From contig QNGE01000141.1 in assembly GCA_008508345.1 (NCBI GenBank), positions 344,708-408,707 of the forward strand: a stretch of DNA of 64,000 nucleotides, in the 5' to 3' direction. The notes below the pieces were generated by a model. That model worked only from the letters and a program-made list of their open reading frames with translations. It searched no databases and was not told the origin of the DNA. Below are positions 13,561 through 25,285 of this stretch, in pieces (positions within the stretch are counted from its first letter, which is position 1; each line of letters opens with the position of its first letter). Position numbers and translations under genes: made by a program. Source of the DNA: Paragonimus westermani. Taxonomy: Eukaryota; Platyhelminthes; Trematoda; Plagiorchiida; Troglotrematidae.

Positions 13561-16500
13561 AAATTGCATCTCATCTATCAATTGATCACCTATCCGAAGT
13601 GGACAGCAAAAATTTGACTCTAACGCTATTTATTTGAGTAGAGCTGTATCAAGCGGAATTTGTGAAAAGGTATGTAAGTATATTTGTGGGTTTACAGGAC
13701 AATGCGGTGTATGTATTTCGAGGCCGACTATCCGTTTCGACTGTTGTCTGCGTTGAAATCTGATAGCAAATTTCTGCGCATATTATTGAATCTCATAGAG
13801 TCCCTTTTTCGTCATTTCATCCAGAACGTAGGACCACTGACGTACACTCTGTGAAGGCTAAAACGCGTGAAGAGGACACTTGTCAATTCGATTTCAGGAG
13901 TGATATATGAACGACGCTGCTTCCGGTCAAAAACGGTTCCTACGATATAATGCTTGGGTCAAATAGGAGTACGCGTTTTGCCCAAAATTTTGTTAGGGAA
14001 ATCAATCACCTTGCCTGTTTTTGAAAATTCGGTTCTGAAGCTTGAATAAACAATCAGTTCCTTGAACACCAGGGGTCTTGCAAGTTCGAAGTGTTTTGGG
14101 ATGTCCAGTATACTGGTGGAAGAAAGACCGTGTTTTGCATTACTCATTATCAGATCAGTACAATCACAAGTTCAGGTGCCCAAACAGTACCCAAATAAGA
14201 CAGTATCGGTTAGAATAATGTAATTAGATTGTGCAATGCCCTAAAAAAATATCTGAGCACCTACAAGCTAATTACCCAGAGGGCAAATCACAAGTGTTAC
14301 TGATGAGTGATTTAAAGTCTCATCCACCATCACGTCACGGAGTTATCAGTTGGAGTTTGGATATGAATTCAGAACGATTGTGTCTCCTCTGACCACAGCA
14401 ATACAGGGCGTGCACGAATTTTTGTGTGGACCTGAAACTGGATTGCGTAATCGAATGGCGATCGGTTGTGCAGTGGGCAGCACCGGTTGTCTGGCCAGTT
14501 TGATGTGATTTGTCTGACTACTGTATTTTACACGGAACGCCTAATTTCGGCCAACTCGACGTTCAGTATCTGTCACTTATGCAACAATTGCAGTGCAAAT
14601 GGACTTGTAGAGTTTTAATTAATCCAGCGATATCCTGCTTTTCTCCTTCTTCATGTTTCCACGCTACTTTGATTATGATGACCATATATAATGGCACTGA
14701 TCCAATAATTACTTGTCGAAAGCAGTCGTTTTCTCGGTTTTCCTTCTGGAGAAGATTTGTGTGTTGTTCTACTTTACTGAGCGCCCAATGACAGGCAGAT
14801 TTCCAGGTTAAAACGTTTTTCCCGCTTGTCAACGCATGCAGTGTTTCCGTTAAGAGGGTAGTCTGGTAGACAGCTCAGAGTATACGATAACCTGCCTTAA
14901 AAGTGCTTTGCTTACGTCGGACTCTTTGAGGAGGTACCTCTTTAACGTTGTTAGTCTTTCTAACCTGTGGTTAGCTCCCGGGAGGCGTATATTTCCAAGA
15001 AAAACTAGATTTCGGGTTCAACCTTTACAAGATTCACTCGAAGATCAAGTTTATTCAACCGTTCCACCAGGGCGTGTAAAGGACAGTCATCCTCTTTATT
15101 TGTGGAGACAGTTGAACACATGTTGTTCATACAGGATAAGGTGCCGGAAAAACCAAATAGTGAGTGGTTTGTGAACACCTGTCAATCAGTCGGTTGTTCG
15201 GAAGTCTGTAAAATATCCACTGTGTCGCAGCCCGTAACAAACATGTGTCCACAAATAGGTTGACTCTTTCTGACTCTGTAGAACCCAACTGTTTTTGATC
15301 GTACAATTTCCTTCCCTGTTCTTTTTCTTCTTCTCCGTACACTCGTATTTATTTACCACTCCACAACTCAGCGAACCGTTTTCAGAACCAACGGCTGCCC
15401 GAACCATTGTGTCCACGGGTACTGCCCAAATATGAAATGGTGATCATGACAAGAATTCTCAAATTTCGAAAATTCTGCTAATATCGCGTCCAAATTTGGC
15501 TGTATTGCAGAGGTGTAGAGAAACTGTCAAGCGGTAAGGAAGCAGCTTCATTTTTGTCTTTCGGCTGTGTTATTTCCAAAAACGTCTTCCAGCATACTCA
15601 GATGCAGCATTAGTATTAGCCACACAAGCTCGCAATTCTTAGTCTACGAACAAATCTGCTACTTAAGTGACTGACGTATGTGTAGAAACTCACAGTGCCT
15701 CCATTAACATTGATTCCGGGGACAGGTTGGTTGTGTATACAACGTTCTATGCGATCCGTCGAGCACAGAACACTAATTAGAAATCTCGAACTTCACATTG
15801 AACTCAGGGAACGTAGATCGGAACACGTTAGCAATGGCTCGGCTTAGTGGGCCTCATGCTAACACCCATCCAGCGCAGCTAACCGGCAACACATAGCTTG
15901 CTACACTTACAGTCATACAAAGTACGGTCTTGGCATCGCTGAACTTCAGAGGGGCTACTTCCCACTTTCGGCTGGACAGAGCCAACCGGAGCAAGTCATA
16001 AACCGAAAGTGAGTTACCATTCTTCGAAATTTCTCCTGACAGTCCATCTTTATCTGCAGCCCTTCCGTTTCACGGTTATCTAAGAGCTCTCAACACCGCT
16101 AACAATCCGGAGCAAGAGTTGTTGAAGCTTTGATATCTTGTTATTACAGGTCACTCATTATGCTACAAACAGTGGCAACGGGATGATTTATCGGGCTGAC
16201 AAGCTGTTTACGCCAAACCTTCCTGAAGTTCTCTGGTATATTGCACGGAAAGCCAGAGTCCCCGTCAATCGCTGCTTTGGTTGACTGACCAAACGGGTTT
16301 ACAATCGCCTTCAGAAAATCTTAGAACCGGGTGTGTTGCCAGTAACCCTATATCAGCTCACAATGTCCTTCACACTAATCATTTTTTCAGTGTAATCATC
16401 GGAGTGTTAGTGACGAACACTCAGGAACATGGTTGTTTTGGTCCCACTATCCGGCGTCATTTTGCAGAGAGCAGGCGTTAAATATCTCTTTTATAAGGAA

Positions 16501-19500
16501 CTGAAAGTAAGTGCACTGTTTTCGTTCAACCATTTGGATCGCTCCCAACAACGAATGCATATCAACTCGAGAACCGCTGCTTTGAGCTCTTCCTCCATCT
16601 ATTTTCACATATCTACGGGATTAGGGAGTACGAGGACGTCTTCAAAACGACTGGCAAATGTACGTTGGGAAATCATCCTGGCCTCTGAGTCTTGCGGTAC
16701 TTTAACACCCAGTCTTTGCCGCTGTTCGGAGGATCTACAGAAATACGAGCTCGCAACTATTAATAAGCAAGTGGTCCTGACCAGCAGTACTACATTCAGC
16801 TCAGCGCACCACTTGTATGGTGTGCACTGTGCCAGTATCCCGTACGGTCAGGTAATCAAGCAAATTGTCTCGACCGCTTTGCTGGCAAGTTCACTTAGTG
16901 ATAACCAGCTAGAGTCTGTTGTTTGTGCAAGGCAACTCGCGAAAGACAAAAAACGACGGGGCAGTTGACCACCCTCCTCGTAGACTACAGTGAGCACATG
17001 AGGTTCGATGACCCTCAGCCAAATTGTGGTCACACCCAACCTGAAAGTTAGTCAGCCAAAATAGATAGTTCGCCATTGGTTGCCGTCAAGTGGACTGTAA
17101 CGGATAAGTGACCTTAAAACTGGTTGTTTGTATCTTCGCCATCACGTATGGTTGGACCGTAAACATTAAAAAATGTTACAAGTTTAACCCGACCGAGTGA
17201 CGGGCGCACGGACCTTATTCAGTGGCTGATGCCGTACATCTTACCTGTCACCAAAGAACCGAGGTCAAGAGCTGCAACACACAAACCGTGCGCCCCACCA
17301 CCTTCTGCCGAACAACCTACACATTAGGCGATATACCAAGCACCTTCTACTGGAACCTAATCTTGGTCTGAAAGCTTTGTCTCACTTAGAGCTGTTACTT
17401 CGATGCGTCCTAACTCTGTTCCGCTTATCGGTGTGAATTTTTCCCCTCCTATTCCTGAGAGTTATTTGGATCTCGAGACGAGCGATTTAGTCTCGTCACC
17501 TTAATTCTATAGTTACGCAAACAGCTGGCTGCTTGTTACTGTGTTGTGCTTGAGTGACGTAGGCATTACCGTTTTTGTATCCCGGCTCATTTTTGTTGAT
17601 TTGAGCGTCTTGACTGTTCAGAAGAACTTAGTTGGGTATGAGTGTCATTGCACGTGAGTACAACTAATCGTCAGCCTTTTCGACAACGAATTGTAATTCA
17701 TCTCCCGGAAACGATCAGTGGGTTGACATTGTCGAGTTTGCCCACTTGCACACTGCCAATTCGTTCAGTAAGAAACATTATGATCCATTCTTGGTGTGAC
17801 TAGTTGGCTTTGTTGATTTATCGTTGCGCGTCGGTCAACATTTTTATGGAAGATCGTATTTCGGGCTTGTAAACTGATTTACCATCCTAGGGGCACAGTG
17901 GTCATGTGAAATCAATGTAGACTTTTCATCTAGCTTGTCGGTTTAGTCAGTTAGCATTCATCTAGCACGTTTCCATTTTCATAGTTTCCACACAATGTTG
18001 GCTAGGAGCATTCGGCTCATTTTCTTCACTGTTGAACATGCTACAGTTGCGTCATGCTGTTTCCACTTTCGTCACCTGCTTCACTGGCTCACAGATGTGA
18101 CAGAATTAAGGCTGCCTTGCTACTCGTCGCCACTAAATCCTGGGTGTCTTAACGTCTGGAAAGTTTCCAAGGGGATGTGTTGGCATGTCGTGAAGCAATT
18201 TATTACTCATTATTGTCGCTCCTCTTTATGTCCACTAATGTAGAATAACGTTCTAAGAATGAAAATGTGTTTAGAAAATCTTTTTGCAAGCTGGAGGTCC
18301 TTTAAAATCTTTTCAGCTTAGCTTGCATAGCTGCAGCTCGATCGTTGCCATTAACATTAAGTAGCGCCATCAAATAGTTAACCTGTTTGCAGACTGAGAC
18401 ATAGCCGACTTCCATCGAATCTTATGAAGACCAAGTTTCGAGAGTTTTGTCCTGAACAACTCCGCAGTTGAACGATATACCGACCCGTTTTTAACTAAGT
18501 AGATCAGCATGTTGTAAAATTCGCAAGAAATTATTCTTGATAAACACACTGCAGAACCCGTTCGATCTTCTCTCACGTAAAAGTAAGCTGTTGGTTACTG
18601 GACTTAAGGTAAACATCCAGTCGGTTTTTCTCAACAAGTCTCTTTATTCTGCTTCGGCTTAATGCCATTTCGTTGTTTCTAGAATTAGTTTTCGGGACAT
18701 AACAAGGTGAAGTATGACTTCTGAGGTCAGATAGATCAGTGTCAATTAGTAACCAAAACGCCACTTGTTCAAGTTGAACCTTGCTGCTCATTTGACAGGC
18801 AAACATGTTGAGGTCAACATCTCCAACAGCAGTAGTTTCGTAGTAGGTGTACCAGGTAAAAAACCTCTATGTGAAACACGATCCTGTGTGCAAATGAGTA
18901 AGACGTGGGTTCGATGTTAACCAGCTGGTCAACCCTGGCTTTAGGAATGCGATCGATTGCAATAAACATGGGCGTTCTCAGTACTGATTCTTCCTGGATA
19001 GTTAGCCGTTGTACACTATCCGAAAAACTGACGATCACTCGTTCAATTGGTAGGCCACTTGTGAGAAATCTTCTCGTGACTTTCACCATTGCTCTCAAAG
19101 CTCAACTCCTCCTTAGTGATTCAACGAAAAATCGCCGAGCTAAATTTCAATAAAATTTTCAACGGATGAAGCCACACATTGTAAACGCACGCTTTTGAAC
19201 GCTAATGCGACTGACTGTTCCCTTCGTGGTGCCATTTACTGAACACACTGACCTCATCTGGAACTTGTTTTGTCTAGTAAATCAGCACTGAGCCTGCGCA
19301 GCGATGATTGTGGGTCAAGACGCCCCACTAGTTCGGCAGATTATTTACTAGGTTGTTTCTGTTCCACTGTTCACCCTAACTTCCACAGTAAAGCTTTATG
19401 TTGGCATGTGGTTTAAAGCAGCTAACGTTTTGTTTCACATGTAGACCAATTAACTGTGGTTCTTTATTACCGAATAGGTTTTGGAGTTTTCCTGTATGTT

Positions 19501-20729
19501 AAGAAGCAAACCTGCAAAAGAACCACCAAGTATCTTTCAGCACTTATTTTGTTTTTATTGGTGCAGTTTCGACAAAATAAATGTATTACTTAAAACATGT
19601 TTCTGTGCCAACAAGACTTCTATAACAATGACGACCATCTGATGAAGTATGAACCAAGAATAACACCTGCAAATCGCTATTGACTGCACCTTTAATTTAC
19701 AGTTACACACTATGTACTGGGGATTGATTGGCAGTCTGCAGTACTATTAAGCCACAAGCACATAAAATGTGATAAAACTGGGAAACTGGATGACGACTTG
19801 CCTCAAAACAGTATGGAAAACAAACTAAGGTCCTGTAGAGATTACAAACGATGTACAAAATCGAGAAGCAAGTTAATGTCAGTCAAGCGTTGTCTCATTA
19901 TTCTTCCTTACACGTTAATATAAACCAATGCTTCCGATGAACTTTGTTAATGAAAATAATACATAAATGACTTACTTGTGTGTTCATAATAAATTTAAAT
20001 TCAGCACCGTATCAGATACTATGAATTGCGTACCTTAATGGTAACGCGTTTGTCGAGCCACTGCATAACATCCAGACGGATAACTATTATTATACATTTC
20101 AACGGTTACTTGTATATTTTGCTATCGTCTGTTGGTTCAATGGAATTATAAACCGTAAACAGTGAGCTTCACATGCTTTCCGGTGGGGTTGGACAAAAAT
20201 GAATGGTAATTCATCGAAGCAAGCCATAAAATAGAATATCATTTTCAAATACGCTGACTAAAAAGCGTCAAAGAGTGACTCGTAACTGACTTCAAAGGAG
20301 ATCAGTAGTAATTTGGACTTGCTTATCACTGAAGTTTGAATGGTATCAACTGCAAACTACTTCCGTTCACTCAAGCTCTGAGTCAGAGTCTCTACTGCAT
20401 TGTAACTGTGATGACATGTGTTCATTTGCAAATATACTCACTGTTTGCAGGTTTGGACGCTTTATTGCGAAGAATCAGTCTATCGATTCTGAACAGCGAA
20501 AGTTCTTCATATCTCAGATATGTCCATTACGAAAATTAGAATCAAAACATATAGGCTAACATGTTTTCGATAATTCACCTTCAGGCCGATACAACCATAT
20601 GACTTAATAGAGTCAGATCAATATACCGATCACACTTATTACAGAGAAACTGAGCCACTGGCTGGTCACTTGGCAATAGTTTGATGGGCAGGCTACGCTT
20701 GTCCATTGATTTGACCGTGCATGATGGCT
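13561..20729. other. No supported gene
   Basis: The longest open frame is 16429-16968 (+), 179 codons, serine- and threonine-rich, with no recognised motif, membrane segment or neighbour context; its coding status is doubtful. Three short minus-strand frames between 19098 and 18370 are also unassigned. Confidence 0.45.
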
Positions 20730-21640
20730 TTGTGGCGATGGTAGGTGCCGCGTCTGAACAAACCGTTTTTGATGATATAATATCGGGTTAATCAGCCTGA
20801 ATCTGATAGCCTCGACAGTACAAAGTGTTCTAATTCGGACAGCTTTTGATGGGTTGCCTGACCCGCCTTACCTCACTTTGAAAGCTTCATCAGGCCTCAC
20901 CTGGTGCCCGCTTCCAACCAAATGAGCGAGGATAGCACTGTTGATCGATCACGATTCCCCGTGTCCCAGCCACTGTGGATGGCCTCCTGCGATTCGGTTC
21001 AAAAGCTGTCTTGACGTTCGACGACTAAAACCTGCTCCACAGGAACAAATGGATGAGTAGATACTCATAAATGAGGTCTGAACTATCACTCTATCTTTGT
21101 TTAAAAAAACCTGAGCATTGGGGGTTTGAAGAATTGAATACGAAGTTTCGCAATAGCACATCCTGCTGATTGTTTGGTTGAGCCTATTTGTGAGCCATTC
21201 TGTGGCATTGTCGCCTTTGAACGGCACTCGAATAAATACCGGCTAACTTTTTACTCCATGCACTTCAGGTTTAGGTGATACTCTGATCATGTTTCTGGTG
21301 ATAACTCGTTCAGGGTAGCCGTTATCGTGAAGCACTTTCCTTATGAATTCGAGTTCATTTTCTAACGTATCCGCTAAACAAATTTTGTATGCTCTGTCAG
21401 TTAGGCAGCGCACCAGATTCTTCTTCTGTTTTAGGGGTACAAAAATGTGAACGTTTGTGTACAGACCTGTCCGTGTACTCTTGCGATGAACCCTATGTCT
21501 ATTCGTCGATTTAAAAAAACACCTAGGAAAGATGTCGCATTTTCTGTCTCCCGCTCAAATGTAAATTTAACTGACTGGTGAGTGTGATTAAATGTGTTCA
21601 GTACTGTGTACATATTAGTATCCAAACTGGCTGCGTTGAA
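20730..21640 (-). mobile_element. Penelope-like relic, 3' half (RT end, linker, GIY-YIG)
   Basis: Minus strand: late RT (LNTFNHTHQSVKFTFERE, 21600-21540), an interrupted stretch with NELEF and a DNGYPER-like segment, then an open run from about 21227 with PFKGDNATEWLTNRLNQTI, KDRVIVQTSFMSIYSS and CSCGAGFSRRTSRQL. The last is the GIY-YIG region with YIG replaced by FSR. Then SAILAHLVGSGHQVRPDEAF (about 20930-20870), the usual PLE C-terminal GHxVD segment. The RT core is missing here but is found just to the right, inverted. Confidence 0.8.
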
Positions 21641-21990
21641 TATGTACTCTACCTATCGTTGTTGATTACATACAGAATGTTAACATGGTTTTACAGAAAT
21701 CATGCTCATTGTGCCCACTATCGTTATCCCCAAGCGTACTGTTGCTAAAAGCTGTCATTTTCACCTGTGACTACTTGTCTAAGACCGGAATAGATATTGA
21801 ATTACCGCCGTTGAAAGAACTTCTGCTCCCTTGCACTTTCAATGTACAACTGATGTTCAGCGGTGTGCTGCATCGACAGACGGATGGCATAACATTGAGA
21901 TCCCCGCTCGGACCTGCCTGGTCAATGCACAGATTGGAAAGTTTGAACGCAACGCGCTTCAATCCATCATCAGCCATTTAAGTCAATACA
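21640..21990 (+). mobile_element. Penelope-like relic, RT core, inverted against its 3' half
   Basis: Plus-strand open frame with TCDYLSKTGIDIELPP, LKELLLPCTFNVQ, and HRQTDGITLRSPLGP (21889-21930), the PLE RT motif YRQTDGxAMGSPLGP. It covers the RT part that ends where the neighbouring minus-strand fragment starts, so the two pieces together make a nearly continuous protein, but in opposite orientation. Decayed after SPLGP; the YVDD box is not intact. Confidence 0.75.
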
Positions 21991-23017
21991 GCCTCCTCTC
22001 AACCTGAATTAAACCACACAAATGTTAGTCATATGCCGATGTAGGTGCACGGCAACATCACTGGCAAATAGGCCGAGTAACCAGAATGTTGGTTCAGGGT
22101 GATACGCTTATTTATCTGCGTGACTAGACCAGTTATCTAGCGTAGGGCATCAGAGAGCCTGGGGAAGTTACGATAATTTTGTCGTAACTCGTATATCGCT
22201 TTTGTGCATTTCGTTTTCTACAGAACTAGATCAGACAAACCCAGCTGGGGCTTTCCAATTGCAAACCTTTTGTTGTCGTGAAAAAGTGACCGCTATTAAC
22301 ATGCTAGTAAGGTAACCAAGCGTATGAAGGTGTTGGCCGGATCATTTTTTGTGCGGTGTGTGTATCCACATTCACATAGTGTGACCATGACTGGCTACAA
22401 ATAGCCAGTGACAATGAAGAATGGACACGTTCTTATTTTGGACTAAACTGAAATGCTGAATCAACAACTTTGAGGTAAGAAATGAATATGTTTGGCACGA
22501 GAAATTGACTGCGTGATCTACATAGACTTCGATAGCGGTGTACGGCAGTTTCCAAACGAACAGACCACAAATCTTAATGAATCTCAGTTCTTGGAGAAAT
22601 GGAATGTTTGCGCAGTGATTACGCATTGTACAAAATTTAACAACTATGGTAATTTGGAATACGCAGCCACAAAGTCGACTGCTCGGACGGGAGACAAGCT
22701 TGGTTTCAAAGTTCTATTCAGGTCGTCTTAACAGCTGGTAGCAAACAGTACAGATGATTGGAATTATCCAGCCGCCGGAATGAAGTCAGAACGCGACAGT
22801 CTAGCCTGAATGCTTTATGGTTGTGTTCCGCACAAGCGCCAGCCAATTGCGTGTACCAGTTCACATAAATCACGAGAATGATTGGTCTGCTATTCACCCA
22901 ATCAGAGATTCTCGAAACGCATTGCTGGTCTATTCACGCGGCGACTTTCGAAGTTCACTCAACTCTTTCATAACTCAGAATGTGCTACCAACCGAGTGCT
23001 AAATAATATTGTCAAAA
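21991..23017. other. Upstream region of the GPCR gene
   Basis: No convincing promoter element was recognised. Contains the weak LINE-like frame at 22489-22731. Confidence 0.4.
22489..22731 (+). pseudogene. Possible LINE reverse-transcriptase fragment
   Basis: Open frame with DCVIYIDFDSGVRQFPNEQ, which resembles the CR1/jockey RT motif VDVxYxDFSKAFDxVPH with the second part decayed. No other RT block is recognised nearby. It lies 290 bases upstream of the receptor gene on the same strand. Confidence 0.25.
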
Positions 23018-24514
23018 ATGCAAGAAATTCTGAACCTAAATCTCACCGACACACTAATAGTAGCGTTTTTGTGTCTGCTTACCTGTGTGACGATCGGGGG
23101 AAATTTGCTCGTAATGATTGCAATCATATTCAGGCCACGTCTACGGCAAAATGCAACTAATTGTTTCATAGTTTCCCTGGCCGCAGCCGACTTGCTACTT
23201 GGGACTGTCGTAATGCCGTTCTCAATTATCGAATTTTGGCGGTCCAGTTATTCAGCATATCCGGTCAAAAGAAACAAAGACCTTGCCGTGTTCTCTTTGT
23301 GGCCATATGGTCAGGATTGGTGCGATGCGTGGCACGCATTTGATGTGTTGAGCTGTACCGCATCCATACTGAATCTATGTGTAATATCGGTGGAACGGTA
23401 TATTGCCATATCTGACCCATTTAATTATCAATCCAAAATGACGCATTCCAGGTGTCTCTGCATGATTGCAATTGCATGGATCTGTTCTGCCATGATTTCA
23501 TTCCCTGCCATTGCTTGGTGGCGAACATCTACTTACTGGACTCAACACTTCACTGGAAATCAAGTATCTCCAATGAACACAACTGTTGTAACTCGGACTA
23601 CAGAAGACACCTGCATTTTCCCGGATGATCAGTTATATTTGTTCATTTCTTCATGCGTGTCGTTTCATCTGCCATTGATTGTTATGATTTTTGTGTATTG
23701 GCGAATATATCGTACAGCCACAATGGTGTTAAAATCGTTGACTTCTGGAATGAAAACAATCCCAAATGGAAACAAACCAGGAGAAAATCTCGTGTTGCGC
23801 GTTCACCGAGGTGGTAGTAACAGGAACGGTGCACAGTATACCGCATCGACATCTCCGATTGAAAGGGAGCCAAGTTTCATCCGAAACGCTTTCGAGTGTC
23901 CTATGGAATCGCGAACAGAAATAGATTGTGGGTCTTTTGTGGAACAGGTTACCCCAGAGAATAGTGGAATTCGAGATCAACCGCAACAGTGCGAGTCAAG
24001 ACCACCAAGTATCCGAAGGGTCCACTTCGATTCGACTGCACAAGCTAATAACACGCGCGGTTCGGCATGCTGCATTTTGTATTTATGCTCTTGTCATGGA
24101 TGTAATCCCTGGACTTTTTGTTCGGTACGATCGGGACAGCCCGTGGACACGGGAAGCGAAGACAGGAAGCCACGACTACACCTTTTCAAAAAGCGTTTGA
24201 ACCGCTTTTTACAAGAAAAGCGGGCAGCGAAAACTTTGGGTATGATAATGGGCGTGTTTATTTTCTGTTGGTTGCCATTTTTCGTTTACAATACCATCAA
24301 GAGTATAAGTCCGTCTCTCATACGTCAGCATGATGAGATTCTTTTTCCACTGTTCACGTGGCTTGGCTACGTAAACTCCAGTATGAATCCTTTCATCTAT
24401 GCATACTCCCTGAGAGACATTCGTCGAGCGTTCAGCGAAATATTGTGTATCCATTGTGGAAAAACACGAGGTCGTGTGACACTGGCTCACAGTAACTTTT
24501 GCAATCGGACATGA
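23018..24514 (+). CDS. Class A aminergic (dopamine-receptor-like) GPCR, single exon
   Basis: Intact 498-residue seven-helix receptor predicted to sit in the plasma membrane and couple a biogenic amine to a G protein. Seen: TM1 with GN (N29), TM2 D58 in LAAAD, TM3 with C102, D109 (amine-binding Asp 3.32) and ERY 126-128 (DRY variant), TM4 W154, ECL2 C199 (disulfide partner of C102), TM5 with S211, S212, S215 (5.42/5.43/5.46, catechol-binding serines) and P219, TM6 FCWLPFF 416-422 with N425 (6.55), TM7 TWLGYVNSS and NPFIY 457-461. N-glycosylation sequons N8-L-T and N187-T-T. ICL3 is about 170 residues, C-tail about 37 (C477, C480 possible palmitoylation), a D2-like layout; TM7 is also D2-like, while N6.55 is D1/beta-like. 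ATG 23018 is chosen because an in-frame TAA lies at 23000-23002 and AAA precedes the ATG. No intron is evident. Family certain; dopamine as ligand is inference, with serotonin, tyramine or octopamine as alternatives. Confidence 0.95.
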   Translation: MQEILNLNLTDTLIVAFLCLLTCVTIGGNLLVMIAIIFRPRLRQNATNCFIVSLAAADLLLGTVVMPFSIIEFWRSSYSAYPVKRNKDLAVFSLWPYGQDWCDAWHAFDVLSCTASILNLCVISVERYIAISDPFNYQSKMTHSRCLCMIAIAWICSAMISFPAIAWWRTSTYWTQHFTGNQVSPMNTTVVTRTTEDTCIFPDDQLYLFISSCVSFHLPLIVMIFVYWRIYRTATMVLKSLTSGMKTIPNGNKPGENLVLRVHRGGSNRNGAQYTASTSPIEREPSFIRNAFECPMESRTEIDCGSFVEQVTPENSGIRDQPQQCESRPPSIRRVHFDSTAQANNTRGSACCILYLCSCHGCNPWTFCSVRSGQPVDTGSEDRKPRLHLFKKRLNRFLQEKRAAKTLGMIMGVFIFCWLPFFVYNTIKSISPSLIRQHDEILFPLFTWLGYVNSSMNPFIYAYSLRDIRRAFSEILCIHCGKTRGRVTLAHSNFCNRT

Positions 24515-24686
24515 CGAAACCAGCATAGATTGTATCAAACACTGGACGGAAAAAGTGGAACACGTAGAGCACCTCTGCTTGAACACAGCGCTATTGAAGA
24601 TAGCGCATTCGGACAGTCTAAATGTGTTTCAAAAACGTATAAATTTCATGGTTTGCCAACGCAACGGACATTGTTTATGGGGTGAG

Positions 24687-24692
24687 AATAAA
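24687..24692 (+). promoter_or_regulatory. Possible polyadenylation signal of the GPCR gene
   Basis: First AATAAA after the receptor stop codon, 173 bases downstream. Position and sequence fit a eukaryotic cleavage/polyadenylation signal, giving a short 3' UTR. A hexamer alone is weak evidence in AT-rich DNA. Confidence 0.4.
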
Positions 24693-25084
24693 TGTATTAC
24701 CGAACCATAAAACATGTTCACACACATGTTCACAGACCATGTCCACAATGAATATATTCTGTTAAGTTTATGAAACATATATGTGAAGAATCTCATGCTG
24801 TGTTCTTTACTCTTCGTCTGGCTCATAATTCATAGCCCCACTTCTGTCTTTATTATCATTCGACTGTGGAGTAGGATGACAAGGGCGTCGTTCCTCGACA
24901 CCGTTTTGACATATGACATGCAAAAGTAGTGTGCTATGAGCCAAGGTTTTAGCATAGGTCATGTGATTCCCAGTTATTTGAAGGAATAACGCTTGAAGTT
25001 GAGAGGACCTTCAATGTTTTTCCTATCGAAGCGAACGAGTAATCTGAGTACCAACCAGAAGATAGTGTGACTGAGCGTTTGCGT

Positions 25085-25285
25085 GTGATGAATCAGCTGC
25101 GCCTAATGTGATAACCGCCAACAAGGGTGTGGTCGATGTTCTAGGTTCGGCAGCGATAACAATATGCACTAGTGACGACCTCTAGCAGGATCGAGACCAT
25201 GATCCCCTTATTTTTTCAATAGAGACCGGTTGGACGGTCTTCCTGGGTGCGAAGGTTGCCATCAAATGCCAGTGACTATCAATCT
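25085..25285 (+). mobile_element. Hammerhead-bearing element, copy 2, ribozyme core decayed
   Basis: Clear relative of the 29.6 kb element: GTGATAACC, a B-box-like GTTCTAGGTTCGGCAG, AATATGCACT, and the tail with GCCATCAAATGCCAGTGAC. The ribozyme region (25166-25210) has lost invariant bases: CTGACGA became GTGACGA, GAAA became GAGA, and the 3' strand of helix I no longer pairs. Predicted inactive. Confidence 0.6.

Noticed and set aside
16429..16968. 179-codon open frame (+)
   Set aside because: Second-longest open frame, but no recognisable domain, no signal or membrane segment, and the opposite strand is also partly open; no evidence that it is a gene or exon.
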